Counted from the stretch's first letter, positions 44,361 to 56,829 are shown. The stretch: 64,000 nt of DNA from Telmatactis stephensoni (GCA_029948255.1 JALIZF010001751.1:345001-409000); one strand, 5' to 3'. Made by a program: numbers and translations. Notes: generated by a model not told the origin, from the sequence alone.

Positions 44361-46576
44361 CAGGGCTCGAAATTCCCTAATATCAACTCGCAGAATGCGA
44401 GTTAAATTTTGAATTTGCCGATAGAACTAAATAAACTTGAATTTTTGTGCGAGTTGACTTTTTTTTTTTAATTTTCGAGAAATGGTTCTCTTACCAGGTG
44501 TATTGGATTTATTTTATGTATATTTGTTTGTTTTCCTGGCCGGAAAGAGATTTTAAATGCACGAAATCGCGGACGCCATCTTGAAAATTAGTCGATTAGA
44601 GCCCAGTTCACCCCGACCCTGGCAACAGGTCAGCTGATCGATCAAAGAACGCCTTGCTGTTTTTTGTCCCTCGTGGAAATCACCGTGGAAATGGCTGACA
44701 TAACCAAGTATTTTTCAAAAAGTGATTAGCCACAAGCTAAGAAAAGCAAAGCAGAAGCACGCTGGGCATAAATGACTCCGAAATCGCTCATCAAAACGTC
44801 ATCATTTTACTCTAACCTTCATATCTTTAAGAGTCTTCGATCGATTGGGACGAAATTTTCGGAGGTGGCCTATTACATTTGGCGCTTTATTTTTCTTATG
44901 AGAAAGTTACCATTTACGTCATTTTGACGTCATAGTGAATTGTTACAATTCTCGAGAGAATCCAGATCATCTCCAGAGTTTCTCAAAGATACATATGTTG
45001 ATAGCAAATAACATTCTCTAACATTTGGTGTAATTTTTATTTCAATGCGACAACTCGTTGCTGAGTTATAAAGGATATTTAATTTACGATGACGTCATAA
45101 AAATGACGTCACTTGGGCTTAATTAATGGCTATTAGAAGCTATTGAAAATAGGAATTCACATTTGAACGATCATTTAAGACTACAATAACATGTTTGCAC
45201 ATTAAAAAGCTACAATTTTCGGTCTTTGAGCTTTATTAGAGATATATTAGATTATTGGTGACGTCATTATGACGTTGAATGCTGTTACTAGAAATTTGTC
45301 ATTAGTATTTCTAATACTTATCTTCAAAAATTCAAAAATCAAAAATCATACGATTGGAAGCACTTAGGAGCTCTTTCAATATGCAAAATATAGAGGTAAA
45401 TGATTTGCTAACAAAAAAGTTATACCAAGACGTTATTTTATTACATATATCTCATTGTTTACCATACAGTTATAACTATACTCAATAACGTCTTGGTATA
45501 ACGTTTTTGTTAGCAAATCGTTAACTTTTATATTATGCATATGGATAGAACTCCTAAGTCCTTCCAATCGTATGATTTTTGATTTTTGAATTTTTGAAGA
45601 TAAGTATTAGAAATATTAATGACAAATTTCTAGTAACAGCAATGAACGTCATAATGACGTCACCAATAATCTAATATATCTCTAATAAAGCTCAAAGACT
45701 GAAAATTGTAGCTTTTTAATGTGCAAACATGTTATTGTAGTCTTAAATGATCGTTCAAATGTGAATTCCTATTTTCAATAGCTTCTAATAGCCATTAATT
45801 AAGCCCAAGTGACGTCATTTTATGACGTCATCGTAAATTAAATATCCTTTATAACTCAGCAACGAGTTGTCGCATCGAAATAAAAATTACACCAAATGTT
45901 AGAGAATGTTATTTGCTATCAACATATGTATCTTTGAGAAACTCTGGAGATGATCTGGATTCTCTCGAGAATTGTAACAATTCACTATGACGTCAAAATG
46001 ACGTAAATGGTAACTTTCTGCATAAGAAAAATAAAGCGCCAAATGTAATAGGCCACCTCCGAAAATTTCGTCCCAATCGATGGAAGACTCTTGAAGATAT
46101 GAAGGTTTGAGTAAAACGATGACATTTTGATGAGCGATTTCGGGGTCATTTATGCCCAGCGTGAAGAAAAAAATGATGAGTCAGATACAAAGAAAACTAG
46201 AACGACGAACATGCGATAAATGGATGAAAGATTTCAACATCGATCTGCAGTTCACGAAAAAGTGGTGTGGGACATGCGTTGAATTTGCTGAAGATAAATC
46301 ATCATCGGTAAATTATCACAAACATTGTCAGTTCTTGAAATTTATTGCATAATAATGAGTTGATTGTTTAAAATGTCAAGAATTACTGAATCTAAAACTG
46401 AATAACTTTGCATATATATGTTGAATATGTTCATATTATTTATTTTATAGAAATCAATAAACAACAAATATTAAAAGATATTGTAATTCAGCTTGTTGGT
46501 GTTCAGTTTTGCTTGTAGTTCTCAAATCCACAAGCAATTTTTAGCTTGTTACTTTAAAAATGAATTTCGAGCCCTG
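44361..46576. mobile_element. hAT-like element, 5-bp duplication
   Basis: Ends are CAGGGCTCGAAATTC and its inverse, flanked by AGTAT on both sides (44356-44360, 46577-46581). CAGGG ends suggest hAT; a 5-bp rather than 8-bp duplication suggests a hAT5-like subgroup, which is tentative. A short gene remnant is present: ATG at 44691 (MADITKYFSKSD, then stop) and, after the palindrome insertion, a stretch with TCDKWMKDFNIDLQ and WCGTC at 46200-46280. There is no transposase core, so it is non-autonomous or a deletion derivative. Confidence 0.7.
44758..46163. mobile_element. 1.4-kb near-perfect palindromic (foldback) element
   Basis: The arms 44758 to about 45436 and about 45483 to 46163 are inverted copies, about 680 bp each, with few differences, around a ~45-bp loop. 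Ends are CACGCTGGGCATAAATGAC; the flanks are AAG on both sides (44755-44757 and 46164-46166), a 3-bp duplication. It interrupts the hAT-like remnant. No ORF. Each arm holds several TGACGTCA (CRE-type) palindromes. The CACGC-GGGC start and 3-bp duplication match the larger element at 13848-20089, so the same transposase class may have moved it. Confidence 0.85.
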
Positions 46577-48239
46577 AGTATGGCATGTTTTTCATGAGGA
46601 GAAACCTTAGTGGGCCATGCCACCCTGTGCACATACAGTACTGCCCAAATGGTAACCCTCCTAAAGTGTTGTGCCAGCTGACAAAATGTCAACAGGTCAT
46701 GGACACAGCAGCAAGGAGTGGTGATAGTGGATATCTGTGCAAGCATTTACTATCAGTGCCATATATTCCAACTCAGCTGCCTTCCATTCCCCTTCTTGGC
46801 AGCAACAAATTAGACATGTTGATAAATGAGGTTAAACTTCTGAAACCCAGTAGTAAAATGGAGTGTCTGGAATACCAACTGATGGCGATGAGGGAGGGAG
46901 TCCCATTGATTGTTCCTCTGCCTGTTGAAACTAATCAAGAATCATCACCAACCCACCTCAGCTTCAGTGTCTGGGTCAATCAGAGGAAACGTAGGTGGTC
47001 ATTCTGTGATAGAGTTTTTGTGATCTTTGACTGTCAACAGAAAATTTGGCACTGCAAACATGTCAAGGGCTTCCAATCTTGTATTCACAAAACTATAGTT
47101 AAGTGGTACATGGCAGAACATATGCCTCAGCTTCTCACGCAGTGTGCTCAACCTGCTGTAGATGAGGATGAACCTGATGACTCCAGTGTTTTAGATAATT
47201 TAGATGTTGAATGTGATGAAGAGGTTGAGGAGATTCAACCTGCTCCTACTATACCAAAGCAGCCTCCTTGCTGTCCTCCAACTGGAGATCTATTAAAAAA
47301 GATGACAAGTTATCTTTAAAACAACAAGAAGATTCCTGTTAACTTGCCTGTGGAGATATTATCTGATATAAATATCCATCCAAAAAGGTGAGCTAAGCCT
47401 TGGCAATCAAGACCAAAAGTTTCCAAAACAAATTACTGAAATATTGGCAGTCATCCTGTAAGTGACTACAATTTTCATAAGATAACCCCTTTATACAGCT
47501 GTTGGTTTGCCATCCTCTTTATATTCACTTTTTTGCTGTCACAACAGTTAATCCATTTTTATGCAGATCCTTATCATAGTAAAATTAGGTTAAAATATTT
47601 AATCATAATATGCACCCTTAACTTTATATTTATATTGATTTCTGGGAAATAGGTTGTTCCCAAGTGAGACACAGTGTAAATTGTGTTCAAGTGCTCTAAA
47701 TGATCCAGTCAGATATACCACCAATGGCAAACTTCTAACAATAGGTGCAGAACATCTCATCAACGGTAATGTTTAGAATCAATCATAAATATTTTAGATC
47801 TACTTTCTTTTAAATTTATCAGTATTTCAAAAAAAGATACCTTGTTCTACAAGTATAAAATGTCACATGGTGTGCCTGTTTTAGCTTAATCTGTTATTAT
47901 TACCTAGCTAAATAGACTATGATGGAATTGAAATGTGGCAGAAAATTTGAATAACTATTGTTCTGCAATGACTAGTTTCATGTTCAAGTGGAAACAATTT
48001 TTCAAATGAATGAGAGGCAGTCCAGAACAATACATATTCAAATTTGCTGCCAAATGTGGTGCATAACTAATAACAAAAATAACAAAAACCTTGCATTTCT
48101 ACACTTTTGTGTCACATGACCTATACTCCAACTGGAACACTTTTGGTTTTGGTTATTTTTGACATAATGTTAAAATAAACGATTTTTTTATTTTGGTATT
48201 TTATTTCATGTTATGTTCTTAGAATTGGACTCGAGATTT

Positions 48240-48490
48240 CTTTCTTTTCTATTTCCGGGTTTTAAAGAATCCGGATTTTCTCATTCCCTGTTTTAAAGAT
48301 TCCTGGTTTTCTCATTTTGGGTTTTAAAGATTCCTGTTTTTTTCATTCCGGGTTTTAAAGATTCCGGATTTTCTCATTCCTGGTTTTAAAGATTCCAGGT
48401 TTTCTCATTCCAGGTTTTAAAGATTCCTGGTTTTCTCAATCCGAGTTTTCTCATTCCCTGTTCCATTCTCCCATTCCCTGTTCCTTGTTT
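48240..48490. repeat. Minisatellite, ~28-30-bp unit
   Basis: Repeated unit close to TTCTCATTCCGGGTTTTAAA followed by GATTCC, about eight copies with variation, in an intron of the split zinc-finger gene. Confidence 0.9.
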
Positions 48491-49877
48491 TAAAGATAGC
48501 CCTTCGAAATACCAGACCATCGAGCTACGTGACAGGTACAAATGAGTAATATGTACATCTTGTGACATACTTTTGTTCCACATTCCTAGGTACATGCACA
48601 TAAAGGGAAATATTATAGGCATTTTTAGGTGTCACACAAGACATTTTGCATACAACTAAGCTAATTCTGAAAGTGGACAACAATACATAAATATTTTTTA
48701 TTCTCACATTGTAATTGGAACACTTGATTTAAAGTTTTTTTTCTTTGGATTGTATTTATATTGGCAGATGTGAGCAGAATTTATATCCCTGTGATCTATT
48801 GGAGTTTATGAAAAAAAAACAGAATCCTTTACTACATCAGGCAATCCTTCCAAAGGAGAGGGTATGGATGCCCAGCTCAAAGAGATCAAGAGTCTAAGAC
48901 GTGGGAGTATGGCTCAATGTTTGCAAAAGAGTGGTTAATAATTTTTCGAAATCATGAGAATTTGTGCAAGGTAAAAGAAATTCCACAGTTTTGTGAATAA
49001 TAATCAGATTTTTCCTTCCTTGATAACATTTTTCATCTAAAGCCTTAGGGACAGGAATTTTAAAACATGTATAAAGAGTCATTATCTGACATCTGTTGAC
49101 ACTCTGTCATTTCTTCAGCTTAGAGCACAAGTACTGAGGTGGCATGGGATAAATGACCCCAAAAGTGAAGCAGCAAAGTCAGCAAAGAGGGATGATTTGT
49201 CGAAAAAGATCCTGACCTGGCATTAAGAAGAGAGAGGTAAATCTATTGCCCAATGAACACCTGAAATCTGACTCAAACCTTGTACTAACATGCTTAGACA
49301 TTTGCTACAATAAATTTGAGTAAAATTAAAGTTTGTTGTTATTGTTTGTCCAAAGAGGAACCAGTGCCTAGATCTGGAGTGACACCTTTTGTTTCTATGT
49401 TTCTGTATTTGTTACAGTCTGAGTGCTCTGATAGACATGTCTCATTAGAAAACACCCCCCTTGATGACAGTCTTGTAAAGGTAACTGAAATCACCAAAGA
49501 AAACAGAAAGCTTGTGTACACACATGTTATCTGTAATAACAAGGAGAGAAAGGAACTACAGTTGAAGCCCATGTACACGACACTGGAGGAAAGAAAGAAA
49601 GCAAATGAAGTTGGAAATTTGAAGAAAGCAGATCATTGATGATGATTACATTACAGAAGTATGCCAAGATAAAATGGAGAAACTAATACTAAGGAAAAGA
49701 AAATACACAAAGAAGGCAGACTTGATTAATTTTTATTATGAAGTCATGGATGAACTATCTGAAAGTGAGGCCAGATGCATAAGTAGAGAAGCTGAAGGAT
49801 TAGAATAATTACATCACTAATCATAACTATTACAATTTCCTCAAATCTGATTGGTAGAGCACTGCCCTATTTCAGCA

Positions 49878-50194
49878 TTAACCCCTTCACTACTAAAGTG
49901 GCCAAAAGTGGCCAAACAAAAATATAACATGTTTCCTGGAGTGCACAAAAGCAGTCAATAATATGAACCACTTTTCAGCATCGCTCCCCTCCATATGAAA
50001 TTGATAACATACCAAAATGCACCATGTTTAGTGACCAAAGATGTAACTGAAATCTCATGAGGCGCTAACAATAAATGTGAATGTGAAATGACTAGCTGCT
50101 CTTATTTTTGCATATTTTTGGCTATGTATGGCCACTCCAGGAAATATGTTACATTTGTTGTTTGTGATTGGTCAATTCAGTAGTAAAAGGGTAA
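49878..50194. mobile_element. MITE with ~65-bp inverted ends
   Basis: The left end (TTAACCCCTTCACTACTAAA) and the inverted right end (50128-50194, TTTACCCTTTTACTACT) match over about 65 bp with roughly 80% identity, including CCTGGAGTG-type inner blocks. TA is a possible target duplication. No coding content. Confidence 0.7.
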
Positions 50195-50715
50195 ATACAG
50201 CAATTGTAATCAGACAGCTGCAACAGCCAGTCACCCTTTTAGCACCTGACAAAGCCATGGAGTGCATGAACAAGAGGTTTTTGCTAGTTCAATTTTTTAC
50301 TAGAATTTGAGGGTTTTCGTTTCTCATAAATTGTAATAGCTATGATTAATTGGTAATAAGATTCTAAGTCCAATTCTGCCTGTAATTATACTCAGAATAA
50401 ACAAATCAGACTGCCCTTCTGTAGTCACCCAATTTTGTTAATCCCTAATATGATTACAGGCTGAACTGGACTCCACTAAGTCCTTTCACCATTATACAGG
50501 TGTACATTACTGTGATTTGTACATGTTGATATTATACATTTTGCAAAGAGTGTTCAAAATCTGTTTGCATTTGGTTCAAAGGAGTAATAAGTTACAGTCA
50601 TAAGAAAATTATACATTGTGAAATATTATTCTTTGCATAAACGTATAATACAAAAGACTCTGGACAACCAGTTTGAATTGCTGTTTCAGATATCATTTCA
50701 ATTGAACTTAAATTT

Positions 50716-50993
50716 TAAGTCAGGGCAAGGAGCCATGCTTATATACACAGAAATCATCAGTGTTTTTGCTATCAAAATGAACTAAGATTAATTTTTTACT
50801 TGCAACTTTAAGTCAGGGCAATTAGTCAGGCTTATATACACAGAAATCATCAGTGTTTTTGCTATCAAATTAAACTCAGACCAATTTTTTACTTGCAACT
50901 TAAGTCAGGGCAATGAGCCAGGCTTACATACACAGAAATCATCAGTGTTTTTGATATAAAATTGGACTCAGACCAATTTCTTATTTGTATCAT
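50716..50993. repeat. Three tandem copies of a ~93-bp unit
   Basis: Units start TAAGTCAGGGCAA at 50716, 50809 and 50901 and share ACACAGAAATCATCAGTG. Non-coding. Confidence 0.92.
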
Positions 50994-50999
50994 TCATTT

Positions 51000-51738
51000 T
51001 GAAAAAGGATAAACCACAATCAAAAAGCTCACATCACTAGCCTAGTGATGTTTACAAGCTACATTAATTTTGGCAATCTTGATTGTGGAGCAAAAATGAA
51101 GTACACTGAATTTGCATTTCACCAACCTTACCTTTTTTATTGAAATATGTAAATAGATTGAGTAAATATAGTGATTCCAATAAAGCCAGTCACTGCTAAT
51201 TAACTATTACTGTTTAATACTTGCAAAGAAATAAGATAATACATTTAGTTCCTACTAGTTTGCATTTGCCTTTAATCCAGTAATTGAACAAAGTAGCACC
51301 CATTTTATCAAAATTATGTATTTAAATAGTATCAATGGGTTATTTTCTTTTGAACATGAACTTTTGTAGATAAATAAGTTTGTTTATTATTATACAGTCT
51401 TTTTCATCTGATTACTAAAGAGCTTTTTTGTAAAAATTGATAAAATAACAATGATCAAACTAATTGATTTCAATACTTGTAAGTAACATTAGGAATGTAG
51501 TTTCATTGCATTTCATTCCCATTTTTCTTAGTTCTTCAGTGGACAGACATGTAAAGGGAATTAAAAATAATTATATAAATCAATTAATCAATTAATTAAA
51601 TCATTGAGTTAAATATATAGTTTCAAACATGAACATGAAGAAATTTTGCACAAAGAGCAAAAATGTTACTTGTTTGTTTGATATAATTTGAAGAGACGTT
51701 TTGTAGAAGGAATAAATCCTCGGGATCATCTGAACACA
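51000..51738. other. AT-rich, no supported feature
   Basis: No gene or repeat signature beyond short AT-rich runs (ATTAATTAAT near 51590). Confidence 0.4.
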
Positions 51739-52449
51739 TTATTGCATTATTGCTTCTCCAGTCTCTGTTGGGAGTATCACTGGATTTGCTTTGTTTGTCA
51801 GAAATTCTTTAAATTTTGGTATTCCAACTGCTCTTGTTATTATTGCTTGGCTACTTGGTCTCAAAGTAGAGGGACTCGGAGTTAAGCCAAGAGGTTCTAC
51901 ATGACTAGATGAAGCAATGCTGCTACTGCTGGTTTGGCCTGTTTGCACCAAAATCAGAGGGATTACATTCTTCACCAGTCGTACACCCTCTCTCTTTATA
52001 GTATTCTTCTCTTAAAATGCCAGTCACATAGAACTTTCTTTTCCTTGTAAACAGTGACTGATACATCGACCTTTGTCATAGTGTGCATTTTGAAAGCAGA
52101 ATTGAACAATGTTTTAGTTCTTTTGGACAAGGACTTTGATCGCTTTCGTGAATCAGTAATGTATTTCAAACTCTCTCTTGATCTTTTCCTGCAATTCAAA
52201 CTCGTTTCTCTGCAGATAAAGGAATTTAATAAACGTTAGTAAACTGAAAAAGTGACAAGCATAAATTTCATGCTGGCAAAACGTACTCTTTCCCTGGTTG
52301 TCTAATTCCACTTTCGTTGGCATGCATGGGCAAAACTGTTTGATTTGATGTTTAGTGCACCACTGACCTCTCTTCCAGGAAATATTCCGTTGTGAAAGTG
52401 TGCTAAAATTTGACCAATGGCAATGTTGTTCTGCTTGTGATGTGCCCAA
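51739..52449 (-). pseudogene. MADS-box-like DNA-binding gene relic
   Basis: The minus-strand frame at 52199-51996 contains YITDSRKRSKSLSKR, then TKTLFNSAFKMHTMTKVDVS and VTVY. Aligned by eye to SRF-type MADS boxes, the spacing matches: aromatic-Ile at the start of the first helix, R-x4-SKR, Ala seven residues later, then Thr, Val and Val at the places of the second strand. A MADS box binds CArG-like DNA as a dimer. The downstream frame (51975-51739: LVQTGQTSSSSIASSSH, PSPSTLRPSSQ) is Ser/Pro-rich and follows after a frameshift near 51990. An upstream frame (52449-52300) has a Cys/His cluster (WCTKHQIKQFCPCM). Overall broken; MADS identity is by pattern only and could be coincidence. Confidence 0.5.
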
Positions 52450-52599
52450 ATATAGGAGTTCAGGGAAAACCCCTGTGGTTATTTTGCGGGCAACATCGAT
52501 CTCGACATTCTTGACTTGCTTGTTTGTTGTGTTTGTCTGCGTTGGTGAAAATGTCTTCTATAATCACTATAATTCTAGCTGCAATGGCCAAACGAGGTA

Positions 52600-53818
52600 A
52601 GGAATGAAACCATTACTGTATATTACAGTAGTAGGTAGGTGGGTGTTTGGTAGAGAGCGATTTTGTTTTGATGCCAGCTTTCCATAATGTCTTGTTTAAC
52701 ATGTTTAATAGGTATTGATGCTGAAGAATCACAGCATTTCGTCGAAGTGAGAAACTGTTTTATCAAGGAGTAGGTTTTCTCTTCCCTACATATGAAATAA
52801 AGCAAGCTAATAATTTGCGTTTCATTTGTCAATGACGGGAGATCCCTGCTCTTGTTTTACTAGAAATCTTCGATCTGTCAGTCTGTTGCATTTGGATGCC
52901 ATGAGCTTGTTGTTTATTTCTTTGGAAATATTATTATTCCCTCGTGCTATTGCAAAATACCTGGATACAAGAACACTATCTCCTTATTTAAGTGTTTTGA
53001 TGTGTAGCAACCCATTCCTAAATGCTAAACCCCTTGTCCTTTTGGGTGTTCTGTACTTACTTATTATTAGGGACCTTAAGGTTTTTTGGAAACAGTTTTT
53101 TTGGTCACCAACCAATAACAAATAAACGGTTTAAAAACCACTTTCCTGTAGTCGATTCTTTAAGATGTTTTAAGACATAGTAGCTAAAGGATTGAAGTTT
53201 TAGTGCTAGGTGTGTCCCTGCAATCGGCGTTAATTTATGCATATTATGGGGAAATCCCGTATGTCAGACTTTTGGTTATTTCTCAAAAAGTTTACTACAG
53301 AATCTTAAGTCAACTTTGGAAATTAATCTTGGAAGTACGAAACTAAGTTTTCACCGAGCTTCGAGGAATTTCATTTCGCAAATCTCAAGGTATAAAGTCT
53401 TTAATTTGGGATATGATTTTTTAAGGCAATTGTAAATATCGGAGCGAAAAGCGATGTAGAGAACTAACATATTCATGTACATCAGTTGATTTCATGCTAG
53501 AAGTTGTTTACTACCCTCTTTACTTGTCTGAAACGTTCGGAGGCAATTTTTTTTTATTTTTGGCAGAGTTAGAGCCTTGGAAAGAAAGAAGACTTTTACG
53601 CACAAGTGTCCACAAATTGAGCAAGCGGAGTCAAACTCGCTTTTCTCAAAACTGACTCCAACAATTTTTTTTCCAAACTTCTGCATAGGAAATTCAAACC
53701 TTACTGATTTAGCCCTATTAAATTTTATTTTACTGGAAATTCTAGAACGAACACTAGAGCAGAAACAAAATCAGCTTCATAGCCTTTCCAAAAATTGTGT
53801 CTCAAGTCAAACAAAAAG
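52600..53818. other. Non-coding, no supported feature
   Basis: Short ORFs only, none with a family signature. Confidence 0.4.
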
Positions 53819-54131
53819 CTTCGATTGTTTTGGTTCTGTCCTATTGTTCTCTGTAACAATGGCGGGATTAAGGGATTAGTGTTCTTTGCATCACAAACTT
53901 TGGTCACACTGTCTTTTGAAAGAGAGACAAGCTGCCTGCAAAATAGTTTTATTTGCATTGCGGGATAAGCTTTTTCATTACAATTTAAAAAACTTTTTCC
54001 TGAAATTTGAAAACACTAGAAAAAGTAGAAAAAAACCTTTTCAGCATTTTTTAGATATTCAAAAAATGTGTGATAATCTAATATCCCGCCATTGTTACAA
54101 AGAACAATAGGACAGAATCAAAACAATCAAA
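53819..54131. mobile_element. Small foldback with ~50-bp inverted ends
   Basis: 53822-53870 and 54080-54129 are inverted copies (CCTATTGTTCTCTGTAACAA and its partner), enclosing about 210 bp without coding potential. MITE-like. Confidence 0.7.
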
Positions 54132-54139
54132 GTCTCCAC

Positions 54140-56440
54140 TTCTCCCTGCAACAACCTCTTATTGTGTGCAAGCCTTACGCTGAAGTGTTTGACCTAACGT
54201 TCGTTTTGTTGATTTTTGTTTCCTTTTGTCGTATAGCAGATAAAAAAATAAACAAATAAAATAGAAATACAGTGTAATTCTGAAATCACTTACTGTTTTC
54301 AACAAATCACTAAATTATTGTAATTGCAAAAGTTACTTTAAATACAATAAACTCACATTGTTTGGAGGGATAAAACCATTGTCAATTCACGAAGTCGAGA
54401 AGCTTCATGGCACAAGAAATGTGAAATGTTAAATTGAATTCAATATAAAAAGAGAAAACTTAAGTTAATTCCTAAGTTTCTTCAATAATTTACAAAGCAA
54501 GGCTTTACATCTCACTCTCATCTCTCTCAGAACGAGCAACGGTATTACTCCCGTAATTTCCAATGAGTCGATTGTGTAAGTTGTAAGCCTTTAACGAGCT
54601 CTTGAATTTCAAAGTCTGAGTTTACAAGGAGCTCAAAGGCTTCTACGAATCGCCAAAATTTTTGGCACAAAAAGAACAACTCCCTCCCTAAAATGTGCCT
54701 GTTAATCATTTCCAAACTTCGCTTTGCATGTTTGAAACTGTTGGCTGTTCAAAATGTCTTTGAAAGCGGGAATATTGACGTGGTTTTTCCAAAACAGAGT
54801 CAAGCGTACTACAACCCTTAATCAACTTGTCCACCATTATTGGACCTTTTAGCGTATTTGGACACATGACTATTTGTTTTGATTCATAATGAAGAACAAT
54901 GGATTCGTGACCTCAGGCCTGTACTCAGAAAAGGAGATGATTCGGTACTGTTTACGGACTGCTGTAAATCCAAAAGCAAAATTTATTGATATAACCACAA
55001 AATAAAAAGCAGTAAACAATCAGAAAATCAAGGAAGTGAAAGCATGACAGACGTCTTCACAAATGGCAAAATACTTTGAAAGCAAGAAACAATGCAGAGA
55101 CCCCTCAACAGCCCTCAAGCTCCCAAAAAGTCATAAAGCCTGTAGACGTAGAGAAAAAATGCCTTGTGCTGGAATCCCTGGTCTGTAAGAAAGCTAAAAC
55201 TGGAAGAACTAAACATGTTAAAAAAAAAAGGCGAAAAATTCCTAGTTACAAAGCCTGTCTGATGAAGAGGAAGAGAATGAGGAGAATGAGAAAGCAAAAG
55301 AGAAAGAGGAGGAGAATGAGAGAGAGCAGGAGAAGGAAGAAGAGAATGATGACAGGTCATCGAAACGTCCAACTAATTGCGTTAGTTTTTCTTGTTAAAT
55401 GTCTATCAAGATCCTTAATAATTATAATTGTTCTGTCAATATGGAGTCTACGAGAATGATGAAAGTGCTCCAAAAAGTCCTCCAAATTATATATTACAAG
55501 GAAGAAAATGACAAACTAAGCAAAGCACAACTTTATATTCCTAAACATTTTGAGGTTACTGAACAAACCGAACAGTCTTTGTAGTCACATCTGGACTCAT
55601 TGGCTCTTTGTTAAAGGACTAATTAAATTCAAAAATAATTTTCTTTTATCTAATACTACAATGTCAATCACTGTCCTCATAGAAGACTTTTATGGCTGAA
55701 CATAGGATGTTTAATAACACTACATAAGCTAATTTACATACATACAATGTAAACTTGACACAGTAGACCTGTGTAGAGCACAAGGTAAGTCGAGGGTCAT
55801 TGTATTACCGAAACATTTTTTACCAAGCTGAGATTGTGTGCCTAAAAATTGTTACTTTGCTTGTACATAAATCTAAAACAGTTAAACCAACAAACAAACA
55901 AATAGAAAGAAAGAAAGAAAATAAATAAATAAAAGGAATAAAACAGAACTGTTTCATTGCCTAGGAATGCATTTGCATTTTGACTGTAAAATGCAGATAT
56001 TTCTTTACAAGATTATTTCAATGCAGCATCCCCAATTGGGTTGCCTGTATTGGTTTCATAGACCATTTGTCGACGCTATATTGGTTTCAAAACACTCTTT
56101 TTTTACTAACAATGAAGCCCTAACAATCATTGACGGTAAAAGACGGACTAATTATTTAAAAAAACCATTCAATTGTAGTCGTGAAAATCTTGTAAACAAA
56201 AAACAATAAACAATGATTCAGTTTGGTATGTTGTCGTTCTCTTTCATAGGATCTCTCCAAATAGTCACAAGCTCGCTCCAGAAAATCACGACCGACTTAC
56301 GCAGTCAATGTCATAGTGGATTTAGAAAAGCCAGTAACCACATAAATCAAGAAGTTTAGACTTGAAACAAAAATAGTGAAGACATTCTCATTGAGGACAC
56401 TTCCGAAATTGACGAATGCCCAGAGATTTTAGATTTTCAG
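54140..56440. other. Mostly non-coding; one Glu-rich tract
   Basis: The only notable stretch is 55255-55360, which in one + frame reads DEEEENEENEKAKEKEEENE, a GAG-rich low-complexity tract. It may be part of an exon preceding the OB-fold relic, but no continuous frame supports this. Confidence 0.35.
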
Positions 56441-56448
56441 ACTTTACC

Positions 56449-56797
56449 AGAGAACAAATACCTACAAATTTCACAATTGCCAAACTAAAATCAGTATCCA
56501 TAGGACAATTAGTGAGCATAGAATCAAAGGTAGCCTGTTTGTAGACAGTTAGAGAGGTCAAAAATGGTACACTCAAACTGGCAGAGGCCATCCTGATTGA
56601 TCCAACAGACAGCATAAAGATAACTATTTGGGAATATCATATTGGTAATATAGAAGAAAGACATATGTTTTCAAAACATTAGAGTGTTTTCAAAACATTA
56701 GTTAGAGTAAAGAAGAACACACTGACTAACAAACTTTACGTTAACACAGCCCAGGCAGTGTTACCAATGACTTTCAAGAACAACTGGCATTGCCGTT
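56449..56797 (+). pseudogene. RPA-like OB-fold fragment
   Basis: The + frame reads FTIAKLKSVSIGQLVSIESK, a TAG at about 56542, then VREVKNGTLKLAEAILIDPT and DSIKITIWEYHI, and after a frame break VRVKKNTLTNKLYVNTAQAV. This is the OB fold of RPA-like proteins (L-x-x-A-x-x-x-x-D-P-T-x-S-I-K-x-x-x-W-E is typical of the cnidarian family). A tandem duplication of about 19-21 bp (TTTTCAAAACATTAGAGT at 56668-56705) breaks the frame. Nucleic-acid binding expected; source unknown. Compare 3869-4306. Confidence 0.65.
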
Positions 56798-56829
56798 GAC
56801 TGACTACAGCAACAAAACAGTCCAGGGAG

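Larger units (their letters stand above)
36388..49807 (+). pseudogene. Zinc-finger/cysteine-cluster gene split by nested transposons
   Basis: Exon 1 (36388-36598, MAHLHISILPEH) has a C2H2 finger (YHCQLCF...LKAHLYNKVH). Exon 2 starts at 36898 and adds CANQCKSVGP, YHCFGCANLFTRVERAVKHY and, after a one-base shift near 37235, a third finger ending THIDTQH. At 37343 it is broken; the same frame resumes at 46579 (NSKY then GMFFMRRNLSGPCHPVHIQY). A TAA at 47317-47319 interrupts the frame, which reads on to 47387. A further exon at 47653-47765 reads LFPSETQCKLCSSALNDP. Later exon-like pieces lie at about 48768-48971, 49122-49225 and 49416-49807. The segment with WHCKHVKGFQSCIH plus FPSETQCKLC recalls the cysteine clusters of KDZ-type transposases and HMGXB3-like proteins; this is tentative. 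Function unknown. Confidence 0.55.

Noticed and set aside
50716..50993. CRISPR-like spaced repeats
   Set aside because: The repeats are contiguous 93-bp tandem units, not short repeats with unique spacers, and the genome is eukaryotic.
53577..53879. 100-codon + ORF near the small foldback
   Set aside because: No protein signature; it partly runs through the inverted end.
55076..55459. Arg/Lys-rich 127-codon ORF
   Set aside because: It is a shifted reading of a GAG-rich tract whose other frame is Glu-rich; no support for either as a full gene.
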